DNA of 64,000 nucleotides from Rhodoferax sp. (lineage in GTDB: Bacteria; Pseudomonadota; Gammaproteobacteria; Burkholderiales; Burkholderiaceae_C), in the NCBI GenBank assembly GCA_024235935.1, contig JACKLL010000013.1, positions 1-64,000 on the forward strand, written 5' to 3'. The notes below the pieces were generated by a model. It saw only the letters and a program-made list of their open reading frames with translations, was not told the DNA's origin and ran no database searches. Below, piece after piece: positions 17,594-25,944 of the stretch. Every line of letters starts with the position of its first letter. The first letter of the stretch is position 1. A program made the translations under genes and the position numbers.

Positions 17594-18012
17594 CAGGCGG
17601 CCTTCAGCCGAGGTGTCACGTCGTCGCCCATCTGTTTCCATCCGCTGGCAATCGGCTCGACCAGGCGCATGACCTCTTCCAGGGCCGCCATGTCATTGCG
17701 GGCATTGGCCTGGGTAAGGCGCACCACACAGTAGTCATACAGATTACTCAAGTTCTTTGCAATGTCCCCGCCCTGCTCCAGGTTCAAACCTCCCTTGAGG
17801 CCCTCTTCGAGAATCCGGACTGCAATCACGATATTGCTGCACTTGGTCTTGATGTCCCCACTGCGAAGAGCTGCTTGCGCCGAGCCCACCGCAACCAGCA
17901 AGGCGTCGAACAGCATCACAACCAGATCGTGCGGGCTGGCCTGGCCGACACTGGTTTCGACACCGACCTTCTTGTAGGCGGAGGCTGACCTGGGACCCAT
18001 GGGGGAAAACAT
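17593..18012 (-). CDS. fliS: flagellin chaperone FliS
   Basis: Cytosolic chaperone that binds the flagellin C-terminus before export. Family motifs are visible: SASAYKKVGVETSVGQASPHDLVVMLFDALL, an INRA-like helix, ILEEGLKGGLNLEQGGDIAKNLSNLYDYCVVRL and LVEPIASGW. It is about 139 residues from the ATG at 18012. Just upstream is a sigma-28 promoter with a perfect -10 element, giving a leader of only about 20 bases, so fliS-fliT should be a class 3 unit driven by FliA. Confidence 0.94.
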   Translation of the reverse strand: MFSPMGPRSASAYKKVGVETSVGQASPHDLVVMLFDALLVAVGSAQAALRSGDIKTKCSNIVIAVRILEEGLKGGLNLEQGGDIAKNLSNLYDYCVVRLTQANARNDMAALEEVMRLVEPIASGWKQMGDDVTPRLKAA

Positions 18013-18040
18013 GCACCGTTTCCTTGAAGTTATGCCATCT

Positions 18041-18067
18041 TTATCGGCACTACTCGCCACAACTCAA
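18041..18067 (-). promoter_or_regulatory. sigma-28 (FliA) promoter of fliS-fliT
   Basis: On the minus strand, -35 element TTGAGTTG (18060-18067), an 11-base spacer and -10 element GCCGATAA (18041-18048). The -10 is identical to the enteric FliA consensus, and the -35 matches TAAAGTTT at 5 of 8 positions. The spacing is the expected 11 bases, and the fliS start is about 28 bases downstream. Confidence 0.72.
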
Positions 18068-18120
18068 GCGCCAACCCGAAGGATAAGCTGGCTTTTTACC
18101 CACCTGTTCAACCAAACAGT

Positions 18121-19533
18121 CTAATTGGTCGTCTTGTTCCACTGCGCCACTTGCTGCGTGATGTAGCTATTGAGTGCGTTCAGGCTGGAGAGTTGCACGT
18201 CCAGCGCGCTGTAGCGCCGATTCAGTTGCGCCTCCACGCGCGCCACCTTCTCGTTCAGGCGGGTCTGCTCCGCGGAATTGAGGTCGAGCGAGCGCTTGAG
18301 CGACGCATCCTTGCTGCTGAACATGCCGTCGGTGTTGAGCAAGCCCTTGGCAAAGGCCGCAAACTTGTTGGCCACGCCATTGGTCATCGGATCGCCATTG
18401 TCGATGCGCAGCAGATTCTTCAACTCGTCGCCGTTGTTGATCGCCGCTTCGAGCTTGGTGCTGTCGATGGCCAGATCCCCGCCCAGTTGCTGACTGATGC
18501 CGATATCGTTGAAGCGCTGGTAGACAGAGCCACTGGTGCTCGACTGCAGAATGCCCCGCAGCGCGTTCTGCAGGCCGATGGCCGTCGAGTCGCCCTGAAG
18601 CAGCCCCGCAGACTTGGATGCCGGGTCGTACTTGGTCTGCTCGTTGACGGCTTGATTGACGGCGTTGTAGGCGGCCACGAAGTCGTTGATCGCATTGCTG
18701 AGCACCGACTTGTCCGGCTCCACATTGATCTCGACCGGATCGGTACTGACTGCGTTGGCCGTCAGCGTGACACCTGATACGACGTTTTCGAACTTGTTGG
18801 TGGCGGAGGACACCGGCACCGTGTTGATCAACATCTGGGCGTTTTCGGCATACTGGATCGACGCGCCCGATACCAGGCGCGAAAGGCCCGCGGCATCGGC
18901 CGCGTTACCGTCTGCATCATTGACGATGCTGAGTTCGAAGCCGGCCTCCACGCCTGTGGTCTTGGACCGCAACAACAGACGCTCACCCGACGCATCGGTC
19001 AGCACGGTGGCGGTGACGCCGGCATTCGAGCCATTGATCTTGCTGGCCACGTCGGTCACTGTATCGGTGGCACTGACATCGATGTCGACCGAACCGCCGC
19101 CCGACTGCGGCGTGAACGACGATGGCACGATGGTCCACTGACCGAGTTGCAAGCGCAATGTACCGGCGCCTAGCGCGCCCCCCACCGGCAACAGGGCGCC
19201 GGATGCGGTGGCCTGCGCCTTGGCGAGGTTCTGCACCGTCACCGAAAAACTGTTGGCGGACGTTCCGCCGATCGCCGTGGCGGAGACCGTGCTGGTATTC
19301 GACGATGTCGTCTTGACCGAATTGAACGTGGTCAGGCTGGACAGGCGGCTGGCCGCATCCGACAAGGTGGAAACCAGGGACTTGATCTGCCCATAGACCG
19401 ACACGCGGGTCTGCACCGTGGCAGCTTCCACCTGCAGCTTGGTCAGCGGCTCCTTCTCGAGCGCCACCAATTGCGCCACGATGGACTTCACGTCCAGGCC
19501 ACTTCCGATGCCGGGAGATGAAATGGTCGCCAT
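18121..19533 (-). CDS. fliD: flagellar filament cap protein FliD
   Basis: Filament cap (HAP2) that folds flagellin at the tip. It is 470 residues with N-terminal FliD_N (SSPGIGSGLDVKSIVAQLVALEKEPL; YGQIKSLVSTLSDAASRLSS), a Thr/Ser/Asp-rich middle, and C-terminal FliD_C ending with MFSSKDASLKRSLDLNSAEQ and a coiled coil RYSALDVQLSSLNALNSYITQQVAQW. A near-perfect AAAGGAGGT ribosome binding site precedes the ATG at 19533. It lies between fliS and the first flagellin. I saw no convincing sigma-28 promoter of its own. Confidence 0.95.
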   Translation of the reverse strand: MATISSPGIGSGLDVKSIVAQLVALEKEPLTKLQVEAATVQTRVSVYGQIKSLVSTLSDAASRLSSLTTFNSVKTTSSNTSTVSATAIGGTSANSFSVTVQNLAKAQATASGALLPVGGALGAGTLRLQLGQWTIVPSSFTPQSGGGSVDIDVSATDTVTDVASKINGSNAGVTATVLTDASGERLLLRSKTTGVEAGFELSIVNDADGNAADAAGLSRLVSGASIQYAENAQMLINTVPVSSATNKFENVVSGVTLTANAVSTDPVEINVEPDKSVLSNAINDFVAAYNAVNQAVNEQTKYDPASKSAGLLQGDSTAIGLQNALRGILQSSTSGSVYQRFNDIGISQQLGGDLAIDSTKLEAAINNGDELKNLLRIDNGDPMTNGVANKFAAFAKGLLNTDGMFSSKDASLKRSLDLNSAEQTRLNEKVARVEAQLNRRYSALDVQLSSLNALNSYITQQVAQWNKTTN

Positions 19534-19649
19534 GATTACCTCCTTTGCCCATCCTGGGCCAGAGCACCGATTATCCGGTGCTGCGCTGTGCGCTAACAGT
19601 CAAATTAAACCCGTAACACCGCCTTCAAAGCAGAAACAAACGGCGAAAT

Positions 19650-19674
19650 GGCGGCGGATCTGGGATCCGCCGCC
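19650..19674 (-). terminator. stem-loop terminator after the minus-strand flagellin
   Basis: An 11-bp perfect stem (GGCGGCGGATC pairing with GATCCGCCGCC) with a 3-base loop, about 55 bases after the flagellin stop on the minus strand. The downstream minus-strand sequence is only moderately T-rich (ATTTCGCCGTTTGTTTC). It probably ends the flagellin transcript and insulates fliD. Confidence 0.65.
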
Positions 19675-19727
19675 TGCTTTGGAAGTACACCCTGAAGATC
19701 AGGGTCCTCCCGTCAAGTCACCCGCGA

Positions 19728-21201
19728 TCAGCGCAGCAGGGCGAGCACACCCTGCGGCAACTGGTTCGCCTGGGCCACCATCGCGGTACCGGCCTGCTGC
19801 AGGATCTGCGCGCGGGACAGGTTGGCGGTTTCCTGCGCGAAGTCGGCGTCCAGGATGCGCGAGCGCGATGCAGAGAGGTTCTCCGACGTGACCTGAAGAT
19901 TGTTGATGGCTGTCTCGAAGCGGGACTGCAAGGCACCGAGGCTGGCGCGCTGTCCGCTGATGAAGGCGATCGCCGAGTCCACCGTCTTCAGTGATTCCGT
20001 CGACTTGGCAAACGTGGTGATGTCCAGATCAGCCACTTTCTTGAGCACCGACGAAGCCGTTGCGATGGCGTTCGTTCCACCTGCAGCCGCAGTGACGGCA
20101 AAGGACTTGGCTGAATCCAGCGTGATGTAGCCGGATGCCGTGGCGTTGTCTGCAGTGGTATCGGCAGCAAGCGTCACAGCGGAGCCAACGGTCGCCGAAG
20201 CCGAATCGATCTTCGTCACCGTCACCGCGCCCGCGTTGGCGACCGTCGTGTCAGACACCGTGATGTCATTGCCGCTGGCATTGGTCAGAATGACCGCAGA
20301 GCCCGTGCTGTTGAGCGATGCAATGACACCTGTCTTGGACGACTGGTCATTGATGGCGGCGACTGCCGACGACAACCCTTCGGCGGTACTGGTAGCCGAC
20401 AATGAGAACGAAATCGACTGGGCCGTGGAGTTGTCAGAAGTCAGATTCAGTGTGTAGGCGCCGACCGCACCGAATCCCAAGGTGACATCGGTACGGGCCG
20501 TTGCCGTAACACCGGTGTTGACCGTCTGCGCATTGATCAGGCTGGCGCTGGCGCTGGCCTTGCCGTTGGCGGCGATCGTCACGGTCGCACTGCCGATAGA
20601 ACCATTGATGGTCACGGCACCGGTGCTGACGCCGTTGGTACCCGCAGCGGAGGTCACCGCACCGGCACCGGCGTTCAGGGCCTGGTTGTTGCCGTACACG
20701 CTAGTCCGCACATTGGCCGTGGCAGCGACGATGGTCTGGTTGGCGTTGGCGCCGACCTGGAACTGCATGCGTGCCGAAGGTGCCGTCGAGCAGCTTGGAG
20801 CCGTTGAACTCGGTGGTCTGTGCAATCCGATCCAGTTCCGAGACCAATTGACCGACCTCGGCCTGCAGCGCCTGACGGTCGCTGGCACTGTTGGTCGCGT
20901 TGGCCGACTGCACGGCCAGTTCCCGCACACGCTGCAGAATGTCGCCGGACGCCTTGAGTGCACCCTCAGCCGTTTGCGCCAGCGAGATGCCGTCATTGGC
21001 ATTGCGCACCGCCTGATTCAGGCCGCGCACCTGGGAGGTGAAACGCTCCGAGATCGCCAGGCCGGCCGCGTCGTCCTTGGCGCTGTTGATCCGCAGACCC
21101 GACGACAGGCGCTGGATCGAGGTCGACAACGAGGATGCGCTCATGCCCAGGTTGCGCTGCGCGGTGAGCGAATTGATATTCGTATTGATGGTTGAAGCCA
21201 T
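19728..21201 (-). pseudogene. fliC1: flagellin, copy 1, single-base frameshift
   Basis: Flagellin gene nearly parallel to the intact copy at 21519. The N-terminal D0/D1 part (MASTINTNINSLTAQRNLG, SSGLRINSAKDDAAGLAISERF, RELAVQSANATNSASDRQAL) reads in one frame to GTFGT. The rest (QFQVGANANQT to the C-terminal SRILDADFAQETANLSRAQILQQAGTAMVAQANQLPQ) reads in another. Comparison with copy 2 places one extra base at about 20767 (GCATGC where copy 2 reads CCAGCAG); removing it restores GTQQFQVG and a 490-residue flagellin. The start ATG at 21201 has GGAG upstream, and a sigma-28 promoter and a terminator are present. It could be a genuine recent mutation or a sequencing error, and everything else in the gene looks functional. 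Confidence 0.88.
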
Positions 21202-21340
21202 AGTGTTACTCCACAAAAAGCTGACTGTTTCCGGCATTGCTGCCAGCCTGAACGCCAGATCGAAACTGGCCGCCATGTCCGGAAACCCTGTTGCCAGTGG
21301 CCACCGAACGACGAGCCCTTCATGCAACCCGTTGCTAATG

Positions 21341-21367
21341 TTTTCGGGTCGGAACCGGAAAACTTTA
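21341..21367 (-). promoter_or_regulatory. sigma-28 (FliA) promoter of flagellin copy 1
   Basis: Minus strand -35 TAAAGTTT (21360-21367, identical to consensus), 11-base spacer, and -10 CCCGAAAA (21341-21348, 6 of 8 to GCCGATAA). It leaves a leader of roughly 130 bases before the ATG at 21201. It lies back to back with the promoter of copy 2, 11 bases away. Confidence 0.75.
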
Positions 21368-21378
21368 GGGTCGAACCG

Positions 21379-21405
21379 TAAAAGTGGCGGGTTTTTGGCC
21401 GCTTT
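21379..21405 (+). promoter_or_regulatory. sigma-28 (FliA) promoter of flagellin copy 2
   Basis: Plus strand -35 TAAAAGTG (21379-21386), 11-base spacer, and -10 GCCGCTTT (21398-21405). The spacing and the invariant TAAA and GCCG cores match FliA promoters; the 3' half of the -10 does not. The leader to the ATG at 21519 would be about 105 bases. Confidence 0.6.
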
Positions 21406-21518
21406 ATCCAATCTACGCGCTTTCGGCGAATACCCACAATTCTCCCCAGGGTCCCAATTTGTCAGCTGAAGCACCTGCCGTACGGCGTATTCCAGGCTGA
21501 CCCCACCAGGAGTTTTCC

Positions 21519-22988
21519 ATGGCATCAGTCATCAATACCAATATCAATTCGCTCACCACCCAGCGCAACCTGGGCATGAGCGCTTCGTCGCTGTCGACCT
21601 CGATCCAGCGCCTGTCGTCGGGTCTGCGGATCAACAGCGCCAAGGATGACGCGGCCGGCCTGGCCATCTCGGAACGCTTCACGACGCAGATCCGGGGTCT
21701 GAACCAGGCTGCGCGCAATGCCAATGACGGCATCTCGCTGGCCCAGACAACGGAAGGCGCCATGAGTGGCGCCGGTAACATCTTGCAACGGGTGCGCGAA
21801 CTGGCGGTGCAATCGGCGAACGCGACCAACAGCGCCAGCGACCGCCAGGCGCTTCAGCAGGAGGTCACGCAGCTCGTGACCGAGCTGGACCGGATTGCCC
21901 AGACCACCGAGTTCAACGGCCAGCGCCTGCTGGACGGAACCTTCGGCACCCAGCAGTTCCAGGTCGGCGCCAACGCCAACCAGACGATCACGGCAACGAC
22001 GGCCAATATCCGCACCAACGTCTACGGCAATAACCAGCTGCAGGCCGCTGGCGGCGCCGCGGTTCTGGCGGCACCAGGACTGAACTCCACGGTCGCCGGG
22101 ACCATGGTCATCAATGGGACGCTGGGCAGCACGACCGTCACCGTCGATGTCAACAGCACGGCCAAGGCCAACACCGACAAGATCAACCTGGCGGCAGGGA
22201 CCACCGGCGTCGTGGCGACAGCCCGCACCGAACTGAGCCTGACATTTGGAGGCGCAGGCGCCTACAACCTGACGCTGCAGTCGGACAATGTCGCGCCGCA
22301 GGCTGTCGCGTTCTCGATCTCGTCCGCCACGACGACCGACGGCTTGGCGACTGCGGTCTCCGCAATCAACGACCAGTCCTCCAAGACCGGCATCACCGCA
22401 TCGCTCAACGCGACCGGCACCGCCGTCATCCTGACCAACGCCACCGGCAATGACATCTCGGTCGCCGATACCGCAGTAGCCAACTCCGCCAACGTCGACG
22501 TACAGAAAATCGGCAGCAATGGGCTCGCATCGGGCGCTGCGGTGACACTGACGGCAGATACCACCCCGGCCACGGCGACCGTGGTGGGCTACATCACGCT
22601 CGATTCCGACAAGTCGTTTGCCGTGGACGTCACCACCACCAACCTGGCGACCGATTCCGGTTCGACGCTGAACAAGGTATCCGACCTCGACGTGACGACC
22701 TTTGCCAAGGCCACGCAGGCCCTCAAGACGGTGGACTCGGCGCTGGGCTTCATCAACGGCGAACGTGCGCGGCTTGGCGCGCTGCAGTCACGATTCGAAA
22801 CCTCGATCAACAACCTGCAGGTGACGTCGGAGAATCTGTCGGCATCGCGTTCGCGCATTCTGGACGCCGACTTCGCACAGGAAACCGCCAACCTGGCCCG
22901 GGCACAGATCCTCCAGCAGGCCGGCACCGCCATGGTGGCGCAGGCCAACCAGTTGCCGCAGCAGGTGCTGGCGCTGCTGCAGCGCTGA
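21519..22988 (+). CDS. fliC2: flagellin, copy 2 (intact)
   Basis: Filament subunit of 489 residues. Conserved flagellin N-terminal (VINTNINSLTTQRNLG; LSSGLRINSAKDDAAGLAISERFTTQ; LAVQSANATNSASD) and C-terminal (LGALQSRFETSINNLQV; SRILDADFAQETANLARAQILQQAGTAMVAQANQLPQQVL) coiled-coil domains flank a variable Thr/Ala/Ser/Asn-rich centre (about residues 170-390). This centre is the surface-exposed D2/D3 part and would offer many O-glycosylation sites. The ATG at 21519 has an AGGAG ribosome binding site. It is divergent from the frameshifted copy 1 and adjacent to a probable flagellin glycosylation operon. Confidence 0.96.
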   Translation: MASVINTNINSLTTQRNLGMSASSLSTSIQRLSSGLRINSAKDDAAGLAISERFTTQIRGLNQAARNANDGISLAQTTEGAMSGAGNILQRVRELAVQSANATNSASDRQALQQEVTQLVTELDRIAQTTEFNGQRLLDGTFGTQQFQVGANANQTITATTANIRTNVYGNNQLQAAGGAAVLAAPGLNSTVAGTMVINGTLGSTTVTVDVNSTAKANTDKINLAAGTTGVVATARTELSLTFGGAGAYNLTLQSDNVAPQAVAFSISSATTTDGLATAVSAINDQSSKTGITASLNATGTAVILTNATGNDISVADTAVANSANVDVQKIGSNGLASGAAVTLTADTTPATATVVGYITLDSDKSFAVDVTTTNLATDSGSTLNKVSDLDVTTFAKATQALKTVDSALGFINGERARLGALQSRFETSINNLQVTSENLSASRSRILDADFAQETANLARAQILQQAGTAMVAQANQLPQQVLALLQR

Positions 22989-23021
22989 TTCGCCCTGGTC
23001 GCCGCATCCCGCGCGGCGTGA

Positions 23022-23040
23022 GGGCAGGATCATCCTGCCC
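23022..23040. terminator. bidirectional stem-loop between flagellin and the glycan operon
   Basis: Perfect inverted repeat GGGCAGGAT / ATCCTGCCC around a single central base. It sits 33 bases after the flagellin stop and overlaps the stop codon of the convergent CmcI-type gene. No long T tract is seen on either side. The convergent arrangement suggests termination of both transcripts. Confidence 0.5.
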
Positions 23041-23797
23041 GACGCAGCCAGGCTCCGGGCCAATGCGTGATGTTGGCCTGCAAGTCGCTTTCATTGAACG
23101 GCCAGTGCGGTTGCTCGATGATGAACTGTGGATGCGACTGCGCAAACTCGAAAGCGGCCCGCGCAGGATTGTCCTGCGTCCAGCCGGGCTGCCCGCGTGG
23201 CACGTCGGCCAAGTCCATCATGATGCCATCCGTGGCCACAATATAGGAACCTGGCGTCACCATGCCGGCATACGCCTCCAACTCGGCCAGCACATGCGCA
23301 TACGTGTGGTTGGAGTCCAGTATCACGAGAACGGTCTGCCCCGGCTGAACCAGTGCGCCCACCTGCGCGACGATGCCCGGATCTGTCGATGAACCCTCGA
23401 TCAAGGTGATCAGTCCCGCCAGGGCATGGGCCTCGATGGCCTGGCGATTGTGCGGCCGAATCTCGATGTCGACCCCCACCACCCGTCCCTTGTCCATGGC
23501 CTTGCACAGACTGGCGTAGAAGACCAGCGAGCCACCATGCGCGACGCCGGTCTCGATGATCAGGTCCGGCTGCAGCCGGAAGATCACCTCCTGCATACGC
23601 AACATGTCCTCCGGCAACTGGATCACCGGCCGGCCCATCCAGGAAAAGGTGTACTGGTACTTCTGGCTCCAGCCCACGCGCACCCATTGGCGCGATATCG
23701 CCTCGAAGGCGTCACGCGAATAAAGGGGCAATTCCTGTCGGTGGTCGCCATCGACCAAGCTGAGGGTGTGGGTATCGGTATCTATCGTCAATCGCAT
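23030..23797 (-). CDS. CmcI-type cephalosporin hydroxylase / SAM-methyltransferase family protein
   Basis: A 255-residue protein of the CmcI family (named after cephalosporin hydroxylase), a Rossmann fold close to rhamnosyl O-methyltransferases. Members in glycan clusters are usually thought to be SAM-dependent methyltransferases. Visible features are IIETGVAHGGSLVFYASLC (SAM-binding motif I), VVGVDIEIRPHNRQAI (acidic residue at the end of strand 2), ITLIEGSSTDP, VLVILDSNHTYAHVLAEL and the C-terminal IEQPHWPFNESDLQANI. The start ATG at 23797 has GGAG upstream and lies inside the last codons of the preceding C-methyltransferase gene. It is the last gene of the sugar operon and is intact. A role in O-methylating the flagellar glycan is inference. 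Confidence 0.8.
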   Translation of the reverse strand: MRLTIDTDTHTLSLVDGDHRQELPLYSRDAFEAISRQWVRVGWSQKYQYTFSWMGRPVIQLPEDMLRMQEVIFRLQPDLIIETGVAHGGSLVFYASLCKAMDKGRVVGVDIEIRPHNRQAIEAHALAGLITLIEGSSTDPGIVAQVGALVQPGQTVLVILDSNHTYAHVLAELEAYAGMVTPGSYIVATDGIMMDLADVPRGQPGWTQDNPARAAFEFAQSHPQFIIEQPHWPFNESDLQANITHWPGAWLRRAG

Positions 23798-25030
23798 GCA
23801 GGACTCCAATCGATCAGTGTTGCGGTGCACTCCAGGGCGTCAAGCGTAGCCTGGACTTCCTGCCGGTAATTCGGATTCATCAGTACGACGGTGGCCACGC
23901 CGCGGCGTCGCAACTCGGCCGGAGCGACGATGGCATGGCCACTGCCGGCCACATACCCGCCCTGCTTGGCCGGGTTGATATCCACGACGCAGTCGATCTG
24001 CCGTGTCTGTGGATCCAGCAAGTACGCGAAAGTCACACCTTTGGCGCCAGCGCCCCACAAGGCCACCGGCCCTTCGGCACGCCAACGCTTCAGGGCCTGC
24101 GCCCATTGCTGCAGTTGCGATTGCTCGCGCAACTCGGAAGGCCTGCGCCAGGTCGGCCATGTCACCGGATGCGGCATCGGCATCGACTGGCCCGCCGATC
24201 ACGCGCCTGCTCCACTGTGGAAGCGGGGCGCGCCTCCAGCCACAGGTACTGACCGCCGAAAACATGCCGCACCTGCAGCACCTCGAATCCAGTGCACGTT
24301 CAAAGGCCCGTCGCAGCGAATCGGCGCTGAACAACGAGCAGTGCTCGTAGAAAAGTCCCCAGACAACCTGGTGGCGCAGGATCCACGCCACGCACGGGCG
24401 TCTCGAAACACCCGTGCATTTGCCCGCTCGCGCAAGGCGCCGCGCACCGCGCGCAGCAACAGGCCAGCGGGTCGGCCACATGTTCGATCACGTGCCGACA
24501 CACCACCACATCGGCGGGCGTCCGGGCACATTGTGCGTCGTAGAAGCGGTGTTCGAAGCGCAGGCGTCCGTCCAGTTCCGACAAGGGACCGCGATGGCTC
24601 GGATCGAATCCCAGCCCCGGTTGCCGGAGTTCGGATATTGCAACCAGCTTGCGCAGAAAATGGCCCTTGCCGCATCCCACTTCGACGACCTGCATGTCGC
24701 GTACACCTCTTGTTGACAACCAGGTTCGGCCACACGCTGGTCCAGATAGGCGTCGAACACGGCCGAATGGGACTGGGTGTTGTCGTAATCCTGCTCGTAC
24801 GCCAGGCGACCCGGATCGAAACACCGGTTGAACACGAAGCCACATCCCTGCAGACCCGCATGTCCAGGTCGCCGCGGACGGCCGCCCTTGCGCCTGCTCC
24901 CTGTCTCGAACACCCGGTTCTGGTGTACCGGTACTTGCAGCCGGGAGACGAAAGCAAGCAATTCGACGCTGCCGCAGACCGGACAGGCCGGCGTCGGACC
25001 GGGCGTCGGCACCGGATGTTCAGCGCCCAT
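23788..25030 (-). pseudogene. sugar C-methyltransferase-like protein, multiple frameshifts
   Basis: The fragments in three frames together read as a class I SAM-dependent methyltransferase with a zinc-ribbon-like N-terminus: CPVCGSVELLAFVSRLQVPVHQNRVF, then CGFVFNRCFDPGRLAYEQDYDNTQSHSAVFDAYLDQ, motif I VVEVGCGKGHFLRKLV, VVVCRHVIEHVADPL, and a segment FYEHCSLFSADSLRRAFERA. A C-terminal nucleotide-fold domain in one uninterrupted frame (about 23788-24183) follows: VALWGAGAKGVTFAYLL and IDCVVDINPAKQGGYVAG, the C-methyltransferase C-terminal domain. Switches between frames occur roughly every 50-150 bases between about 24200 and 24950. The protein similarity is kept on both sides of each break, which fits single-base indels that are recent or sequencing errors. 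The limits are approximate at the 5' end. Domain order matches the second methyltransferase upstream. Confidence 0.7.
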
Positions 25031-25944
25031 CGTCGGCCACCGTGGACACCATCGACAGGCGCCTGTATCGGCGGCATGCGGCTGTGCCAACGTCCAGCGC
25101 AGCGCAGGCTGTTCCCAGCCGAGCGCTTGCAATCGACGTTGTCGCCCGCCACCAGGGCCGGCTGCTGCAGTTCGGTGCCGACCGCCAGGGCCAGCAGCGG
25201 CGCGGGATCGACGTCCAGCAACCGCGCCAGCATGCGCACAGCTCGGATCGCCACCGGCCGCGCCGAGCTGATGTTGTAACAACCGCTCGCCGGCGTCTGC
25301 AGCAGTATCCACAAGGCCTCGCGACATCCGGCGCCGCGACGAAATCACGCCGCTGCAGCGCCTGAACCGGAAACAGCGCGCGCCGCCCTGCAATGCGCAG
25401 ACCACCAGTGCGGGATCAATCTTTGCGGCGCCTGCCCCGCGCCGAACGGGAAAAAAATCCGCGCCCAGGTAAGCCGCAAGTCCGTGGACCGCAGCATGGT
25501 CTTGCAGCCAGCGTCGGGTCGCGTCCTTGGCAGCACCGTACGGCGTGGCCGGGATTCAAGCGGCGTCACATCCTCCAGACACCATCCCTGCGACCAATCG
25601 TATTCGGCGCATGTGCCTGCAACGACCATGTGGCGCCCACCGGCATGGGCAAAGGCGCGCACCAGTGACTGCGTGGCCCTGTGCCACCGCCCCGTTCAGC
25701 GGGGACACCTGGTAGCTGGCGGGATCGGTCACCCAGGCCAGATGCAGCAGATGGGTGGCACCCAGCCGCCGCAGAGCTGTCTCGCAATCATCGGCCCCGG
25801 CAAGCAGGTCACAGCCAATGGCTGTCTCCCGGTTGGTCCGCACGGGCGTGCGAGCCGATCAAAAGCACTCACGCCCTGTCGTCGCAACAGATCCATGAGA
25901 TGGCGTCCGATGAAGCCGCTGGCGCCAGTGACCAGCAGCTTCAT
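25030..25944 (-). pseudogene. NAD-dependent epimerase/dehydratase, multiple frameshifts
   Basis: The gene begins MKLLVTGASGFIGRHLMDLLRRQG at the ATG at 25944, a Rossmann fold dinucleotide-binding motif (TGxxGFIG) of the extended SDR family. Later pieces in other frames read as LRRLGATHLLHLAWVTDPASY, RHMVVAGTCAEYDWSQGWCLED, LTWARIFFPFGAG and LLQTPASGCYNISSARPVAIRAV, in the right order for a sugar epimerase/dehydratase. At least three frame changes are needed. The usual catalytic YxxxK was not found in one clean frame, because the expected area (around 25480-25560) is broken. The start overlaps or abuts the end of the upstream methyltransferase. The 3' boundary is approximate. The substrate would be a nucleotide-linked 4-keto sugar (inference). 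Confidence 0.68.

Noticed and set aside
19534..19650. Sigma-28 promoter for fliD
   Set aside because: A GGATAAT-like -10 can be found, but no acceptable -35 sits 11 bases upstream.
20760..20775. Programmed ribosomal frameshift in flagellin copy 1
   Set aside because: No slippery heptamer or following pseudoknot-like structure is apparent, and the intact paralogue lacks any frameshift. A plain one-base insertion explains the data.
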